Assembly: GCF_000819805.1 (NCBI RefSeq)
Contig: NZ_CDCE01000008.1
Coordinates: 46,657 to 110,656, forward strand
Length of the DNA stretch: 64,000 nucleotides
Direction of reading: 5' to 3'
Origin: Aeromonas diversa CDC 2478-85
GTDB lineage: Bacteria > Pseudomonadota > Gammaproteobacteria > Enterobacterales > Aeromonadaceae
In this document: piece after piece, positions 38,318 to 45,786 of the stretch
Layout of the letters: each line of letters begins with the position of its first letter
How positions within the stretch are numbered: the first letter of the stretch is position 1
Translations under genes and position numbers: made by a program
The notes under the pieces: model-generated
Told to the model about the DNA's origin: nothing
The model's database searches: none
The model's input: only the letters and a program-made list of their open reading frames with translations

Positions 38318-39517
38318 TTGTATGGAGATGGTATTCACCTGACAGTTGCCCACAAAAGGGAGTGGTCATACGGCTTCAAACCGGATAACAAAACGGTACC
38401 CCTACCGTGTTATCTGGAGTCACCGTATGACCACCAACGAGAAAGTAGCACGTCGCAAACTCAGCCTGCTAGAGCTCGCCAAAGAGCTCAATAACGTCAG
38501 CAAAGCCTGCAAGCTCATCGGATACAGCCGCCAGCAGTTCTACGAAATCCGGCGCAACTACCAGACCTATGGCGCCGAGGGCTTGCTCGACAAACTGCCC
38601 GGCTGTAAAGGGGCTCATCCCAACCGGGTCGCTCCCGAGATTGAGCAGGCCATCCTCGATTACTCACTGACCCAACCTACCCATGGACCGTTGCGGGTCG
38701 CGCAAGAACTCGCTCTGCAAGGCATCAACGTCAGTGCGGGTGGCGTGCGTGGCGTGTGGCAACGTCACGATTTGCTCTCCAAACATGACCGCTTGTTGCG
38801 CCTCGAGAAAACCCATAGGGAGCAGACCATTGAGCTCAATGACGAGCAAATTCGCCTGTTAGAGCGCTTCAGTCCCGAGTTCCGCGAACGCCAGATAGAG
38901 GTCCACTACACCGGGGAACTGGTGGCGGTCGACACCTTCTTCGTCGGTGCACTCAAGGGGGTGGGCAAGGTGTATCTGCAAACCGTGCTGGACTGCTACA
39001 GCCGCCACGCCTGGGGACGGCTCTACACCAGCAAGCTGCCGGTGACGTCGGTCCATGTACTCAACGAAACGGTGCTGCCGTTCTTCGAAGCCCATGAGGC
39101 ACGGGTCTATACCATCTTGTCGGACAATGGGCGCGAGTTCTGCGGGCGCCCTGACCATCATCCCTACGAGCTGTTCCTGCAACTGGAGGGGATTGAGCAC
39201 CGGACCACCAAGGTACGCAGGCCACAGAGCAACGGCTTTATCGAACGGCTGCATCGAACCTTGTTGGATGAACACTTCCGTATCAAAGGGAGGACAACCT
39301 GGTATGAGTCGGTGGAGCAGATGCAGACAGACCTGGATAGCTATCTGGAGCACTACAACAACCAGCGACCACATCAGGGCAGGATGATGGAGGGTCAGAC
39401 CCCCTACAGCATGTTCAAAAAGGGACTGAAATTGATACCGAAGGAAGTGCACTCTAAAGTAGCGTAAACAAGACACCGGTTTGAGGCCGGTGTCAGGTGA
39501 TAACTAGATCTGTACAA
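38318..39517 (+). mobile_element. IS481-family insertion sequence
   Basis: The element is about 1.2 kb with one transposase. Its ends read TTGTATGGAGATGGTATTCA on the left and, inverted, TTGTACAGATCTAGTTATCA on the right, both continuing CCTGACA; about 19 of 27 positions agree. The right end abuts a remnant IS5 terminus, so the two elements are nested. A hairpin with GACACCGG and CCGGTGTC lies just inside the right end. Confidence 0.75.
38427..39467 (+). CDS. IS481-family transposase
   Basis: A 346-residue DDE transposase. The N-terminal helix-turn-helix region (NNVSKACKLIGYSRQQFYEI) is followed by the integrase-like core with Asp in ELVAVDTFFVG, Asp in TILSDNGREF and Glu in SNGFIERLHRTLLDEH; HYNNQRPHQGRMMEGQTPYS is the usual C-terminal block. 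The frame is intact, so it may be active. The ATG at 38427 is favoured because upstream codons have no family match. Confidence 0.9.
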   Translation: MTTNEKVARRKLSLLELAKELNNVSKACKLIGYSRQQFYEIRRNYQTYGAEGLLDKLPGCKGAHPNRVAPEIEQAILDYSLTQPTHGPLRVAQELALQGINVSAGGVRGVWQRHDLLSKHDRLLRLEKTHREQTIELNDEQIRLLERFSPEFRERQIEVHYTGELVAVDTFFVGALKGVGKVYLQTVLDCYSRHAWGRLYTSKLPVTSVHVLNETVLPFFEAHEARVYTILSDNGREFCGRPDHHPYELFLQLEGIEHRTTKVRRPQSNGFIERLHRTLLDEHFRIKGRTTWYESVEQMQTDLDSYLEHYNNQRPHQGRMMEGQTPYSMFKKGLKLIPKEVHSKVA

Positions 39518-39563
39518 CGGGATGGGGAACGACTATCCAACGACGGATTTGATCAACAACGCC
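39517..39563 (+). mobile_element. Remnant right end of an IS5-family element
   Basis: These 47 bases match the last 47 bases of the complete IS5-family element at 62949-64000 exactly, ending at the terminal repeat GATTTGATCAACAACGCC. Nothing else of that element is left here; IS481 abuts it. It supplies the last codons and stop of the specificity gene. Confidence 0.9.
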
Positions 39564-40545
39564 GGTTAGATTGCATAACTTTATCTGAAACACGGCTCAA
39601 ACTGCCATGAACCCAACTAGGGATCGACTCCTTTGTGGGAATGAGTAAGCCCTTTAGGGTGCGATTGGCCTGCCGCCCATAACTGAATCGGAATCTGTTC
39701 TGCCAGATGCAAGAGCAGTAATACAAGAGCTCTTCAGTCGTCATTTCAAATTTTGGTACTAAGTAAGCTGAGTCACGCCCGGAATAGAAGGGAACTTCTT
39801 GCAGAAATGTTGATAAAACGCCATTTCCTCCTAGTGCACAGCTGAGCACGCCGCCAAGAATCGGAGGCAGGCCATCAATGGGCGCGACATACGCAGAAAC
39901 GCCGTTATTCCCCATAACGCGAGACACAAAAGGAATACCGCCTTCGGCCTTGGAGAGCAGCTGAAGACGGTTTAGCTCAAGTGAATGCCCATATCTGACT
40001 TCAAAAAGGTCTTGCACTCGAACAAGCGCACTTTTTTCGCTGTGTTGCGCAGTCTCATAAGAATCAGCACTTAACGTCTTCATACGTGCAAGCTCAGCCC
40101 ATAAATCGGTGGCTTCGGCGGAATGTACCCAGCTAGGAATATTTTCCGGTAGTTCAATCTGCTTTAGACGGTCCCCTTTGGGTTTTCGGCCGTAAGAGAA
40201 CTTATATCTGTTCATCGTAATGCAACGAGCGTAATAGACTTTCTCGTTGAACGTCATTTCGCGTTTTGGCAACAAGGCGGAAACATCGCTATTGCAAGCA
40301 AACTTGAACCGAGATACGTAGGAGTAGCTATGACTACCCTCCCCGTTTGTCGAGACAAATAATGTGTTTTCGGGGTAAATGTTTTTGCTACCAACTTCTG
40401 ACTCCGAAACCCATCCGGCAATTGTCCGCTGCTGTGTACTTGCGGGACGCAAATACGGCACATGATTTTCAGCCGGGGTTGGCGAGATAGACAATCCAGA
40501 ACTTACGACGCCATTTCGGATATCAAACAAGTCTTTAAGCTTCAT
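39553..40545 (-). CDS. Restriction-modification specificity subunit (BcgI B-like), IS-altered C-terminus
   Basis: A 330-residue protein with two target-recognition half-domains; each repeat carries a similar block (YKFSYGRKPKGDRLKQIELP, then IPSWVH, and FRFSYGRQANRTLKGLLIP, then IPSWVH). BcgI B is 341 residues, a near match. The ATG overlaps the methylase stop by 11 bases. The last codons after MQS are NRRC and a stop taken from the IS5 end, so the original C-terminus has been replaced by a few residues. Target sequence cannot be read from the protein. The subunit guides both cutting and methylation. Confidence 0.8.
   Translation of the reverse strand: MKLKDLFDIRNGVVSSGLSISPTPAENHVPYLRPASTQQRTIAGWVSESEVGSKNIYPENTLFVSTNGEGSHSYSYVSRFKFACNSDVSALLPKREMTFNEKVYYARCITMNRYKFSYGRKPKGDRLKQIELPENIPSWVHSAEATDLWAELARMKTLSADSYETAQHSEKSALVRVQDLFEVRYGHSLELNRLQLLSKAEGGIPFVSRVMGNNGVSAYVAPIDGLPPILGGVLSCALGGNGVLSTFLQEVPFYSGRDSAYLVPKFEMTTEELLYYCSCIWQNRFRFSYGRQANRTLKGLLIPTKESIPSWVHGSLSRVSDKVMQSNRRC
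39565..39571 (-). other. Inverse core (R'') of the restriction-modification cassette
   Basis: On the minus strand ATCTAAC fits RYYYAAC and is the exact reverse complement of the core GTTAGAT that opens the same cassette at 42458-42464. It lies inside the last codons of the specificity gene and was the first half of the attC before the IS insertion. Confidence 0.8.
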
Positions 40546-42433
40546 CAGCAGCCTCCTCGGAAGCGCCGCCCTGAATGTCTAGCATCAGGTTGAATAGCAT
40601 GAATTTCTTCAGATCAGCCTCGAAGCTTTCCTTGGTTAGCGAGGAATAGTCCGTTTCAATGTACGCTTCCGCACACCATTCATCGTTGGCGGTTACTTTG
40701 AAGGTGGCACTCTCACCAGCGTGAACCTCCCTGTTTCGGTACATCTCCACCCAACGGTCACGGATAGCAGGCCACACGTCATTCTGGTCGATGCGCCCTT
40801 TGTGTTTCGTTTTCACAAAGCCGTCATCGCGCCAGTAACCAAACCAAGTCTTACGGTCAGACTTCGCATGTGGTTTGCCTGCAATCCACACCATGATGCA
40901 AGTAACCGTGCCGACAGGGTAAAACAACTCCTGCGGCATCGACATCACAGCGTCCAGAGTGTGGCGCTTCATCAATTCTTCACGCACCGGGTTAGGCGAA
41001 ATTGCACATGACATAGGAACAATCGCAACGCCCATTGCACCGGGCTCAAGGCAGTCCAGCATCTGCTTCACAAAGTACAGCTCGTGCAGCTCCGCATCAC
41101 TTTTTGACTGAGCGTAAGGAGGATTGAGCATCCCGATATTTGGCTTCAGCTGCTTGATGGAATTGATTACGGCGTCATCAAAGCAACTGGCCTGATGCAG
41201 GTTTGCCTTACCATCGCCTCGTAGAATCATGTTGCTGGCGGCCAGCGCGAACATTTTGGGGTTGTTCTCGATTCCAATCAGACGATTCTTCTTGATGTCA
41301 GCCCGCTCTTCCTCTGTGACCGCCTTCTTGAGCATATGCTGCATGGCGGAGATAAGGAAACCACCCGTTCCTGCGCAGATGTCGAGAACCTTGGATTCTG
41401 GGCCGACATTTGTAATCAGCGAGAAAAGTTCGGCAACATGCCGAGGGGTCAGAACGATGCCGAGAGCTTTTTTGTCGCCCGCAGTATATTTCAGGAACTC
41501 GCCGTAGAACTGCCCCACCACATCGAAGTCGTGATAGACGTTAATGTAGGGCCAGACGTTATCGCAGATGCGGTTGATGATTTCCTTGAACACACCATCC
41601 GGATACTCTTTAGCGGTCTTGCTGTCCGGCTTGCCAAGGTTGGGGTGAACTGCAATCGTGGAATACGGTTGCAGCATGGTGTCCTTCTTGGCCTGTGGAA
41701 TGTCGGCCTTGTCCAGTTCCTTCTTAATTGCGCCTAGCCAGGCTTCCTGTACGTCTTCGGCAGGTAGTGCGCCAAAGGTCTTCATGAACGGCGCGTTCAT
41801 CAGAGCAATCAGCGTGCCACTGACCAGAAGAGGTTTGTCTTCTTCAGAAATTTTGGCCTTCGTCCAAATTAACTCATGGAGTTCCTTGGAGAAGGCTAAC
41901 AGGTCAGAGTGACGCTTCTTGGCGACATCGGGATCGAAAGACGCCAGTCGGTAGTAGTCGTCGTAGGATATGATATCAGTAACCCGAACTCCACTTTCGT
42001 TAACAAGCTCCTTGGCTTCTTTGCTGCCAGCAGGAACGAGGAAATTGGAGACCTTCATGGCACTTGCCGTAGCCCCGCTCACTGCAACAGCTAACACAGT
42101 GTAGTGTTTGGCAAGATGCTTGGCGTAGTGCAAAACACCATCCACTGCATATTCAACAGCCTTGTCGCGCGCCGGGCTCTCGTGTTTCCTCACATCCGGC
42201 TTGCACTCGAATACAATCAAAAACGCCGTATCCTTAAGATTTGAAATGATGAATTCAGGATATCCGGTGTTGCCTCTGGCGTTCTTGCTTGCCTTGGAAA
42301 GCAATGCTTTGACCTTGGCAATCTCGGATTTCTGCTCTTCCACAGTGATGCCGTTTTCAGGCTTGTAATATCCAAATTCACGCAATTTGTCACGGACAAG
42401 GTTTTCTGTTTTTCTTTCGCTTTTTGATGACAT
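40535..42433 (-). CDS. BcgI A-like fused nuclease and N6-adenine methyltransferase
   Basis: A 632-residue bifunctional protein. The N-terminal part (about 45-90) has a PD-(D/E)XK-type signature, PE at 59-60 and ECK at 76-78. The middle and C-terminal parts are an HsdM-like gamma-class adenine methyltransferase with SAM motif DICAGTGGF (351-359) and catalytic NPPY (437-440). Size and domain order match BcgI A (637 residues), a type IIB enzyme that methylates and cuts on both sides of its site. No hsdR gene is present, which fits. Lower G+C than the core genes and flanking core sites mark it as cassette-borne. Confidence 0.82.
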   Translation of the reverse strand: MSSKSERKTENLVRDKLREFGYYKPENGITVEEQKSEIAKVKALLSKASKNARGNTGYPEFIISNLKDTAFLIVFECKPDVRKHESPARDKAVEYAVDGVLHYAKHLAKHYTVLAVAVSGATASAMKVSNFLVPAGSKEAKELVNESGVRVTDIISYDDYYRLASFDPDVAKKRHSDLLAFSKELHELIWTKAKISEEDKPLLVSGTLIALMNAPFMKTFGALPAEDVQEAWLGAIKKELDKADIPQAKKDTMLQPYSTIAVHPNLGKPDSKTAKEYPDGVFKEIINRICDNVWPYINVYHDFDVVGQFYGEFLKYTAGDKKALGIVLTPRHVAELFSLITNVGPESKVLDICAGTGGFLISAMQHMLKKAVTEEERADIKKNRLIGIENNPKMFALAASNMILRGDGKANLHQASCFDDAVINSIKQLKPNIGMLNPPYAQSKSDAELHELYFVKQMLDCLEPGAMGVAIVPMSCAISPNPVREELMKRHTLDAVMSMPQELFYPVGTVTCIMVWIAGKPHAKSDRKTWFGYWRDDGFVKTKHKGRIDQNDVWPAIRDRWVEMYRNREVHAGESATFKVTANDEWCAEAYIETDYSSLTKESFEADLKKFMLFNLMLDIQGGASEEAADEA

Positions 42434-42457
42434 CTATCGTTCTCTGTGTGTCTTACA

Positions 42458-42500
42458 ATCTAACAGTGATTAGATGGAAGGCGGTACTAATCCGTTAGCA
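42458..42500 (-). other. Cassette-module att site, module 1
   Basis: On the minus strand the site has CTAAC and GGATTAG, a 13-base spacer, CTAATC, and then the core GTTAGAT just before the restriction-modification genes. The same site, with core GTTAGAA, lies at 62543-62585. The two copies agree up to the core and diverge right after it, as if different cassettes joined the same site. Confidence 0.7.
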
Positions 42501-42821
42501 GAGCATTCCATATAACTCCGTAAGATCTTCATTGCCGCCAAGTGAAAATCATCATTAAATCATAACATTATCCGCTCACCTTTGGTACCTGAGCGTATTC
42601 GCTTGAAGTCTTCTTTTTGCGCCACCATTACCGCGGTATAAAAAATGGTGAAATTAGAGTCACTGAAATTAGGACAGTCACCATGTGTCACCATGTTGAG
42701 TGGTTGTTTCACTCGCTTATCAATGCCCTCCGGCAAGGCTACCGCCCCTGAATTTCAGCCCCCAGTCTGCTGCTGTTAACCTGCGATCTTACCTTGGCCT
42801 GGCTCATGGGTGACTCCGACG
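42458..42821. repeat. Shared upstream sequence P, copy 1
   Basis: This region matches 62543-62948 in patches with indels, from the core site up to the IS5 insertion point in the other copy. Among the shared parts are GGAAGGCGGTACTAATCC, GGCAAGGCTACCGCCCCTGA and CTGCTGCTGTTAACCTGCGA. It lies on the promoter side of the cassettes. It has no intact gene; the plus strand holds a decayed frame. Confidence 0.75.
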
Positions 42822-42931
42822 AGACGGTTGCCAAACGGCTATGTTAGCGAGCGACACAGAAGAAGGAAGAGGGAGAAGATGATTTCCTGAGCAAGTTCAA
42901 CAAATTAATTGGGATTGAGTGGGTGTTCTAA
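42752..42931 (+). pseudogene. Decayed gene tail
   Basis: One frame reads SLLLLTCDLTLAWLMGDSDE, then TVAKRLC, a TAG at 42845-42847, and then a charged tail ending FLSKFNKLIGIEWVF and a stop. The matching frame in the other copy has its own stop. No family is recognised. It looks like the C-terminal end of an old gene. Confidence 0.3.
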
Positions 42932-42994
42932 TACGCCCACCACGTTGGGTGCCATGAAGCGTTCAGAAGGGCGGTAGCAGATACTCACCGCAAG

Positions 42995-43405
42995 CACGGG
43001 CGGGCACGGTATTGGCTTCCCCTCTGATTCGCCGAGGTGAAGCCATCAGGCCTGCTCGCGAGACAGGGATGTACACCTCATACATCAGCCGAGCTTGCGA
43101 AGGGGCAGGGTATTGGCTCCCCCTTCAATCCGCCGAGGGGAGGGCGCAAGGTCAGGAGCGGCATCAAGGATGATGGCGCAGCCGCAGGCGGCATAGGGAT
43201 ATGCCGTGTGCGGCGGTCCGTCCGACCTGGCGACCGAGTCGAGGGCAACCGCGCAGCGGTCGGATTGGCGGGGGAAGGCCTTCTTGGTGACTTCTTGGGC
43301 CAGCAAGAAGTCACTCGCCACAGCCCGCAGGGCGGGCGAAACCCCTATGCGGCGCAGCCGCATCAAAGGGCTTGCCATAGGCAAGGAGCTTGGCCGAGCT
43401 CCTGC
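42995..43405 (-). repeat. Dispersed hairpin repeat, copy B (inverted)
   Basis: Inverted relative to copy A. The hairpin at 43287-43314 has arms GTGACTTCTTG and CAAGAAGTCAC, differing from copy A in sequence but not in pairing. A segment related to CACGGTATTGGCTTCCC occurs twice (about 43012 and 43109). It lies on the outer side of module 1, so A and B bracket it as inverted repeats. Confidence 0.75.
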
Positions 43406-43499
43406 TATGTAGCCTGTGTTCGCGTGGCCCCCCGGACTTTCCTATACCTATCTGTGTCGCACAGGGTGCGTTATGAACGTGAGAGCAAGGAGTGTTGGC

Positions 43500-44255
43500 A
43501 TGAGAAGCAAGGTGTTATTGGCAGGGGTCATGGTGTTGTTGTCTTGGGCCGCAGTAGCCAAGCAGCAAGTGCTCCTGGTGGGGGATGATGACTACCCGCC
43601 CTACAGCTATAAAGATCCCTCCGGCAAGCCGGTGGGCCTCTATAGCGAGTTGCTATCGAAGGTATCGGCAGCAATGCCCAATTTTTCCATCGAGTTGAGA
43701 GTGGCGCCGTGGCAGCGGGCGCTCACCGAGGTGGAGCAGGGGCAGATCATGGGCCTCTACCCTCCCTACAAGCGGGAGGCGTTGCGCCCCTGGATGCACT
43801 ACTCCGTTCCTCTGCTGGTTGAGACCGTCGTCGTGGTCTGCCGCAAGGAGGTGGCGTCCAAGTATCAGGGCGCGGCATGGCCAGAGGGATTCAGCGGGCT
43901 TAAATTTGGCAATAACACCGGCTTTCAAACCCCGGGCGACCGCTTCTTTGCCATGGTCAAGGAAGGAAAGATCACGCTGGATGAGGCGAAAACCACCGAG
44001 CAAAACTTGCAGAAGCTGATGGGCGGACGCATCGACTGCTATCCCAACGATCGGCGCGCCATCTCATCCGAAGTGGCTCGGCTAAAGCTCGATGCCAGTG
44101 ACGTGGTCGAGGTGGCTTCGATTGGGCAGGAGCAGGGCTATATCGGCTTTACCTCGGTGCGGGATGGCTACCCTTATATGGACGCCTTCATCAAGGAGTT
44201 CAACGAGACGCTCGACTCGCTGCGGGCCTCGGGGGCGGTGCCGCCGCTCGAGTGA
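43500..44255 (+). CDS. Periplasmic solute-binding protein, family 3
   Basis: A 251-residue secreted binding protein of the amino-acid-binding (SBP_bac_3) type. The signal peptide is MRSKVLLAGVMVLLSWAAVA; the mature part begins near KQQVLLVGDDDYPPYSYKDP, with the family's GLYSELLSKV and LRVAPWQRALTEVEQG motifs. No permease or ATPase gene follows, so it is an orphan binding protein that may feed another importer or act as a sensor. The ATG at 43500 follows CAAGGAGTGTTGGC; an ATG 27 bases earlier is less likely. A terminator follows. Confidence 0.85.
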   Translation: MRSKVLLAGVMVLLSWAAVAKQQVLLVGDDDYPPYSYKDPSGKPVGLYSELLSKVSAAMPNFSIELRVAPWQRALTEVEQGQIMGLYPPYKREALRPWMHYSVPLLVETVVVVCRKEVASKYQGAAWPEGFSGLKFGNNTGFQTPGDRFFAMVKEGKITLDEAKTTEQNLQKLMGGRIDCYPNDRRAISSEVARLKLDASDVVEVASIGQEQGYIGFTSVRDGYPYMDAFIKEFNETLDSLRASGAVPPLE

Positions 44256-44290
44256 GGTCACACCGGGATGGTTTGCACCGTATGTGCAAT

Positions 44291-44317
44291 CGAAGGGAGC
44301 CGCAGAGGCTCCCTTCG
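44291..44317. terminator. Terminator after the binding-protein gene
   Basis: CGAAGGGAGCC and GGCTCCCTTCG form an 11-base stem around five bases. The T run is weak. Confidence 0.65.
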
Positions 44318-44399
44318 CCGTTTGGTTATTCGTTATTGCCCGAACGGCGAAGCCCTGCACGGGCGCCATCCCGCAGGGATAGGATGGATCCAGGTCCCC

Positions 44400-44819
44400 C
44401 TAATCGGGGATGGCGCTCTCGTAGCCGCCCATGGGGTTAATCGTCAGCGTCATACTCTCAATTATGGCCAACTCCTGACCGTTGAGGCTGGAGGTATCGA
44501 GAATAGGGGCCCGCGTGATGGCCTTGAGCGCCGCCTCTTCCAACGCCTTATTACCAGAAGACCAGATGATGCGGGGATGAGCCTGTCCCTTGCTATCTAT
44601 GTTCATGCTGACCTTGACCGCATGACCGATATAGGACTCTTCAAGCAGCAGATAGCGTTCCAACAGGGGGACCAAGGTTGCCGACCATTGGGAGAGATGA
44701 TCGCCCTTTGATGACGCGAGCTGGCGAGCGGCGCAATCGTCATTCCCGGTCTGATGGTTGATGGGCGTGCCGCAGCCGGAAAGGATTAATAGGCTGGCGA
44801 AAAGAGGAAGTAACTTCAT
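44400..44819 (-). CDS. Lipoprotein with a TolA/TonB-C-like domain, paralogue 1
   Basis: A 139-residue protein with a lipobox (MKLLPLFASLLILSGCG; Cys16) and a C-terminal domain, about 60-130, resembling the TolA/TonB C-terminal fold (GHAVKVSMNIDSKGQAHPRI, then IWSSGNKALEEAALKAITRA). The next gene upstream is a paralogue with the same start region, including AAGGACACC before the ATG, so the pair arose by tandem duplication. Role unknown; it may be a small partner of an envelope complex. Confidence 0.7.
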   Translation of the reverse strand: MKLLPLFASLLILSGCGTPINHQTGNDDCAARQLASSKGDHLSQWSATLVPLLERYLLLEESYIGHAVKVSMNIDSKGQAHPRIIWSSGNKALEEAALKAITRAPILDTSSLNGQELAIIESMTLTINPMGGYESAIPD

Positions 44820-44855
44820 GGTGTCCTTACCAATTCAAACATAAAGCGGTATTCA

Positions 44856-45248
44856 TCACGGGGTGACGTTCAGTTCTATCTTTTTGACCATATCGAACTC
44901 TGCGGGAGTGAGTGACGACACGTCTATGACGGGTGATTTATCGATAGCAGCGAGCGCTGCCTCCTCCAGCCCCTTGTTACCGGAAGACCAGGTGATCTTT
45001 CGTTGGCTCACCCGGCCAAGCGGGTCCAGGGTGATGCTAAGCCTGACCGAGTGGCCAAAATACCCCTTTTTTACCCATAGGTTGGATTGCCATAGGCGCA
45101 TTGTGTTGTTGCCCCACTCACAGAGTTTTTTCTCCATAGGGCAGCTTGGTGCCTCTTGGGCTGGCGTCACTTGCGGCGGGTCATGGGGGATGGGCGTGCC
45201 GCAGCCGGAAAGCATGGCGAGGATGGCGAAAAGAGGAGGTAACTTCAT
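44856..45248 (-). CDS. Lipoprotein with a TolA/TonB-C-like domain, paralogue 2
   Basis: A 130-residue lipoprotein (MKLPPLFAILAMLSGCG) with the same domain plan as its downstream neighbour: a linker with Cys residues, then GHSVRLSITLDPLGRVSQRK and ITWSSGNKGLEEAALAAIDK. The two genes differ in sequence over most of their length but share signal peptide, lipobox, ribosome site and domain, so the duplication is old. Function is not known. Confidence 0.7.
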   Translation of the reverse strand: MKLPPLFAILAMLSGCGTPIPHDPPQVTPAQEAPSCPMEKKLCEWGNNTMRLWQSNLWVKKGYFGHSVRLSITLDPLGRVSQRKITWSSGNKGLEEAALAAIDKSPVIDVSSLTPAEFDMVKKIELNVTP

Positions 45249-45469
45249 GGTGTCCTTACCATTATCGAAGAGTGTGAGTCGCGACTAACGGCATGATCCC
45301 TTCATACCTTAGAGCAAAGACTCAAGAGAGTAGCGCCAACGCCATGATGTGAAAAACATTATTAACGGGGTGCTGTCGTGCTCGTGCATGGGGAAGGCGA
45401 TGGGCTCAATGAGACAGGTGTAACGTTGGCTCGCGAATGCTTTCAAGCAGCGACAAGGGCATTAAATGG

Positions 45470-45665
45470 GGGCAGTGTTGGATAGCCGCTGCGAGTAGAA
45501 GGGACTCGACGAAGGAGGCGGATCTGTGGGGTTGGCCGCTCGATGGGTGACTTCTCTTTGGCCAGCAAGCAAGAGTCACTCGCCACAGCCCGCAGGGCGG
45601 GCGAAACCCCTATGCGGCGCAGCCGCATCAAGGGGTCAGTCGTAGGCAAGAAGCTCGACCGAGCA
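45470..45665 (-). repeat. Dispersed hairpin repeat, copy C (inverted, partial)
   Basis: This copy shares GTCACTCGCCACAGCCCGCA and GGGCGGGCGAAACCCCTATG with copy B. The hairpin at 45547-45579 keeps its outer GTGACT/AGTCAC pairs but the inner stem is imperfect. It appears to be a decaying copy. The surrounding 45249-45786 stretch holds no supported gene. Confidence 0.65.
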
Positions 45666-45727
45666 AAACGGCGTGAATCCCAATGTCATTGGGCCGCATA
45701 GTCTTCAAGGCCGGTCACAGCTTATTG

Positions 45728-45758
45728 AAAAAAAAGACACCGGATTGAGGCCGGTGTC
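45728..45758 (-). terminator. Terminator of the membrane-protein gene, IS481-end-like
   Basis: On the minus strand GACACCGG, GCCTCAAT-type loop, CCGGTGTC is followed by a T run (A run at 45727-45735 on plus). The same hairpin, with GTCAGG and GATA after it, is found at the right end of IS481 (39473-39503). So it is either a terminator picked up by the IS or a relic of a related IS. Confidence 0.6.
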
Positions 45759-45786
45759 AGGCGATATAGCCGTTTTCTTACAAGAT

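Noticed and set aside
38305..39563. Composite transposon formed by IS481 and IS5
   Set aside because: Only 47 bases of the IS5 end remain and the two elements abut, so they are nested insertions, not a pair that moves the genes between them.
40535..42433. Classical type I hsdM/hsdS
   Set aside because: No hsdR gene is present, and the methylase has a PD-(D/E)XK-like N-terminal part and BcgI-like length, so a type IIB/IIG assignment fits better.
43037..43588. A 183-codon frame across repeat copy B into the binding-protein gene
   Set aside because: It is a frame through hairpin repeats with no family; the signal-peptide start at 43500 in another phase explains the gene.
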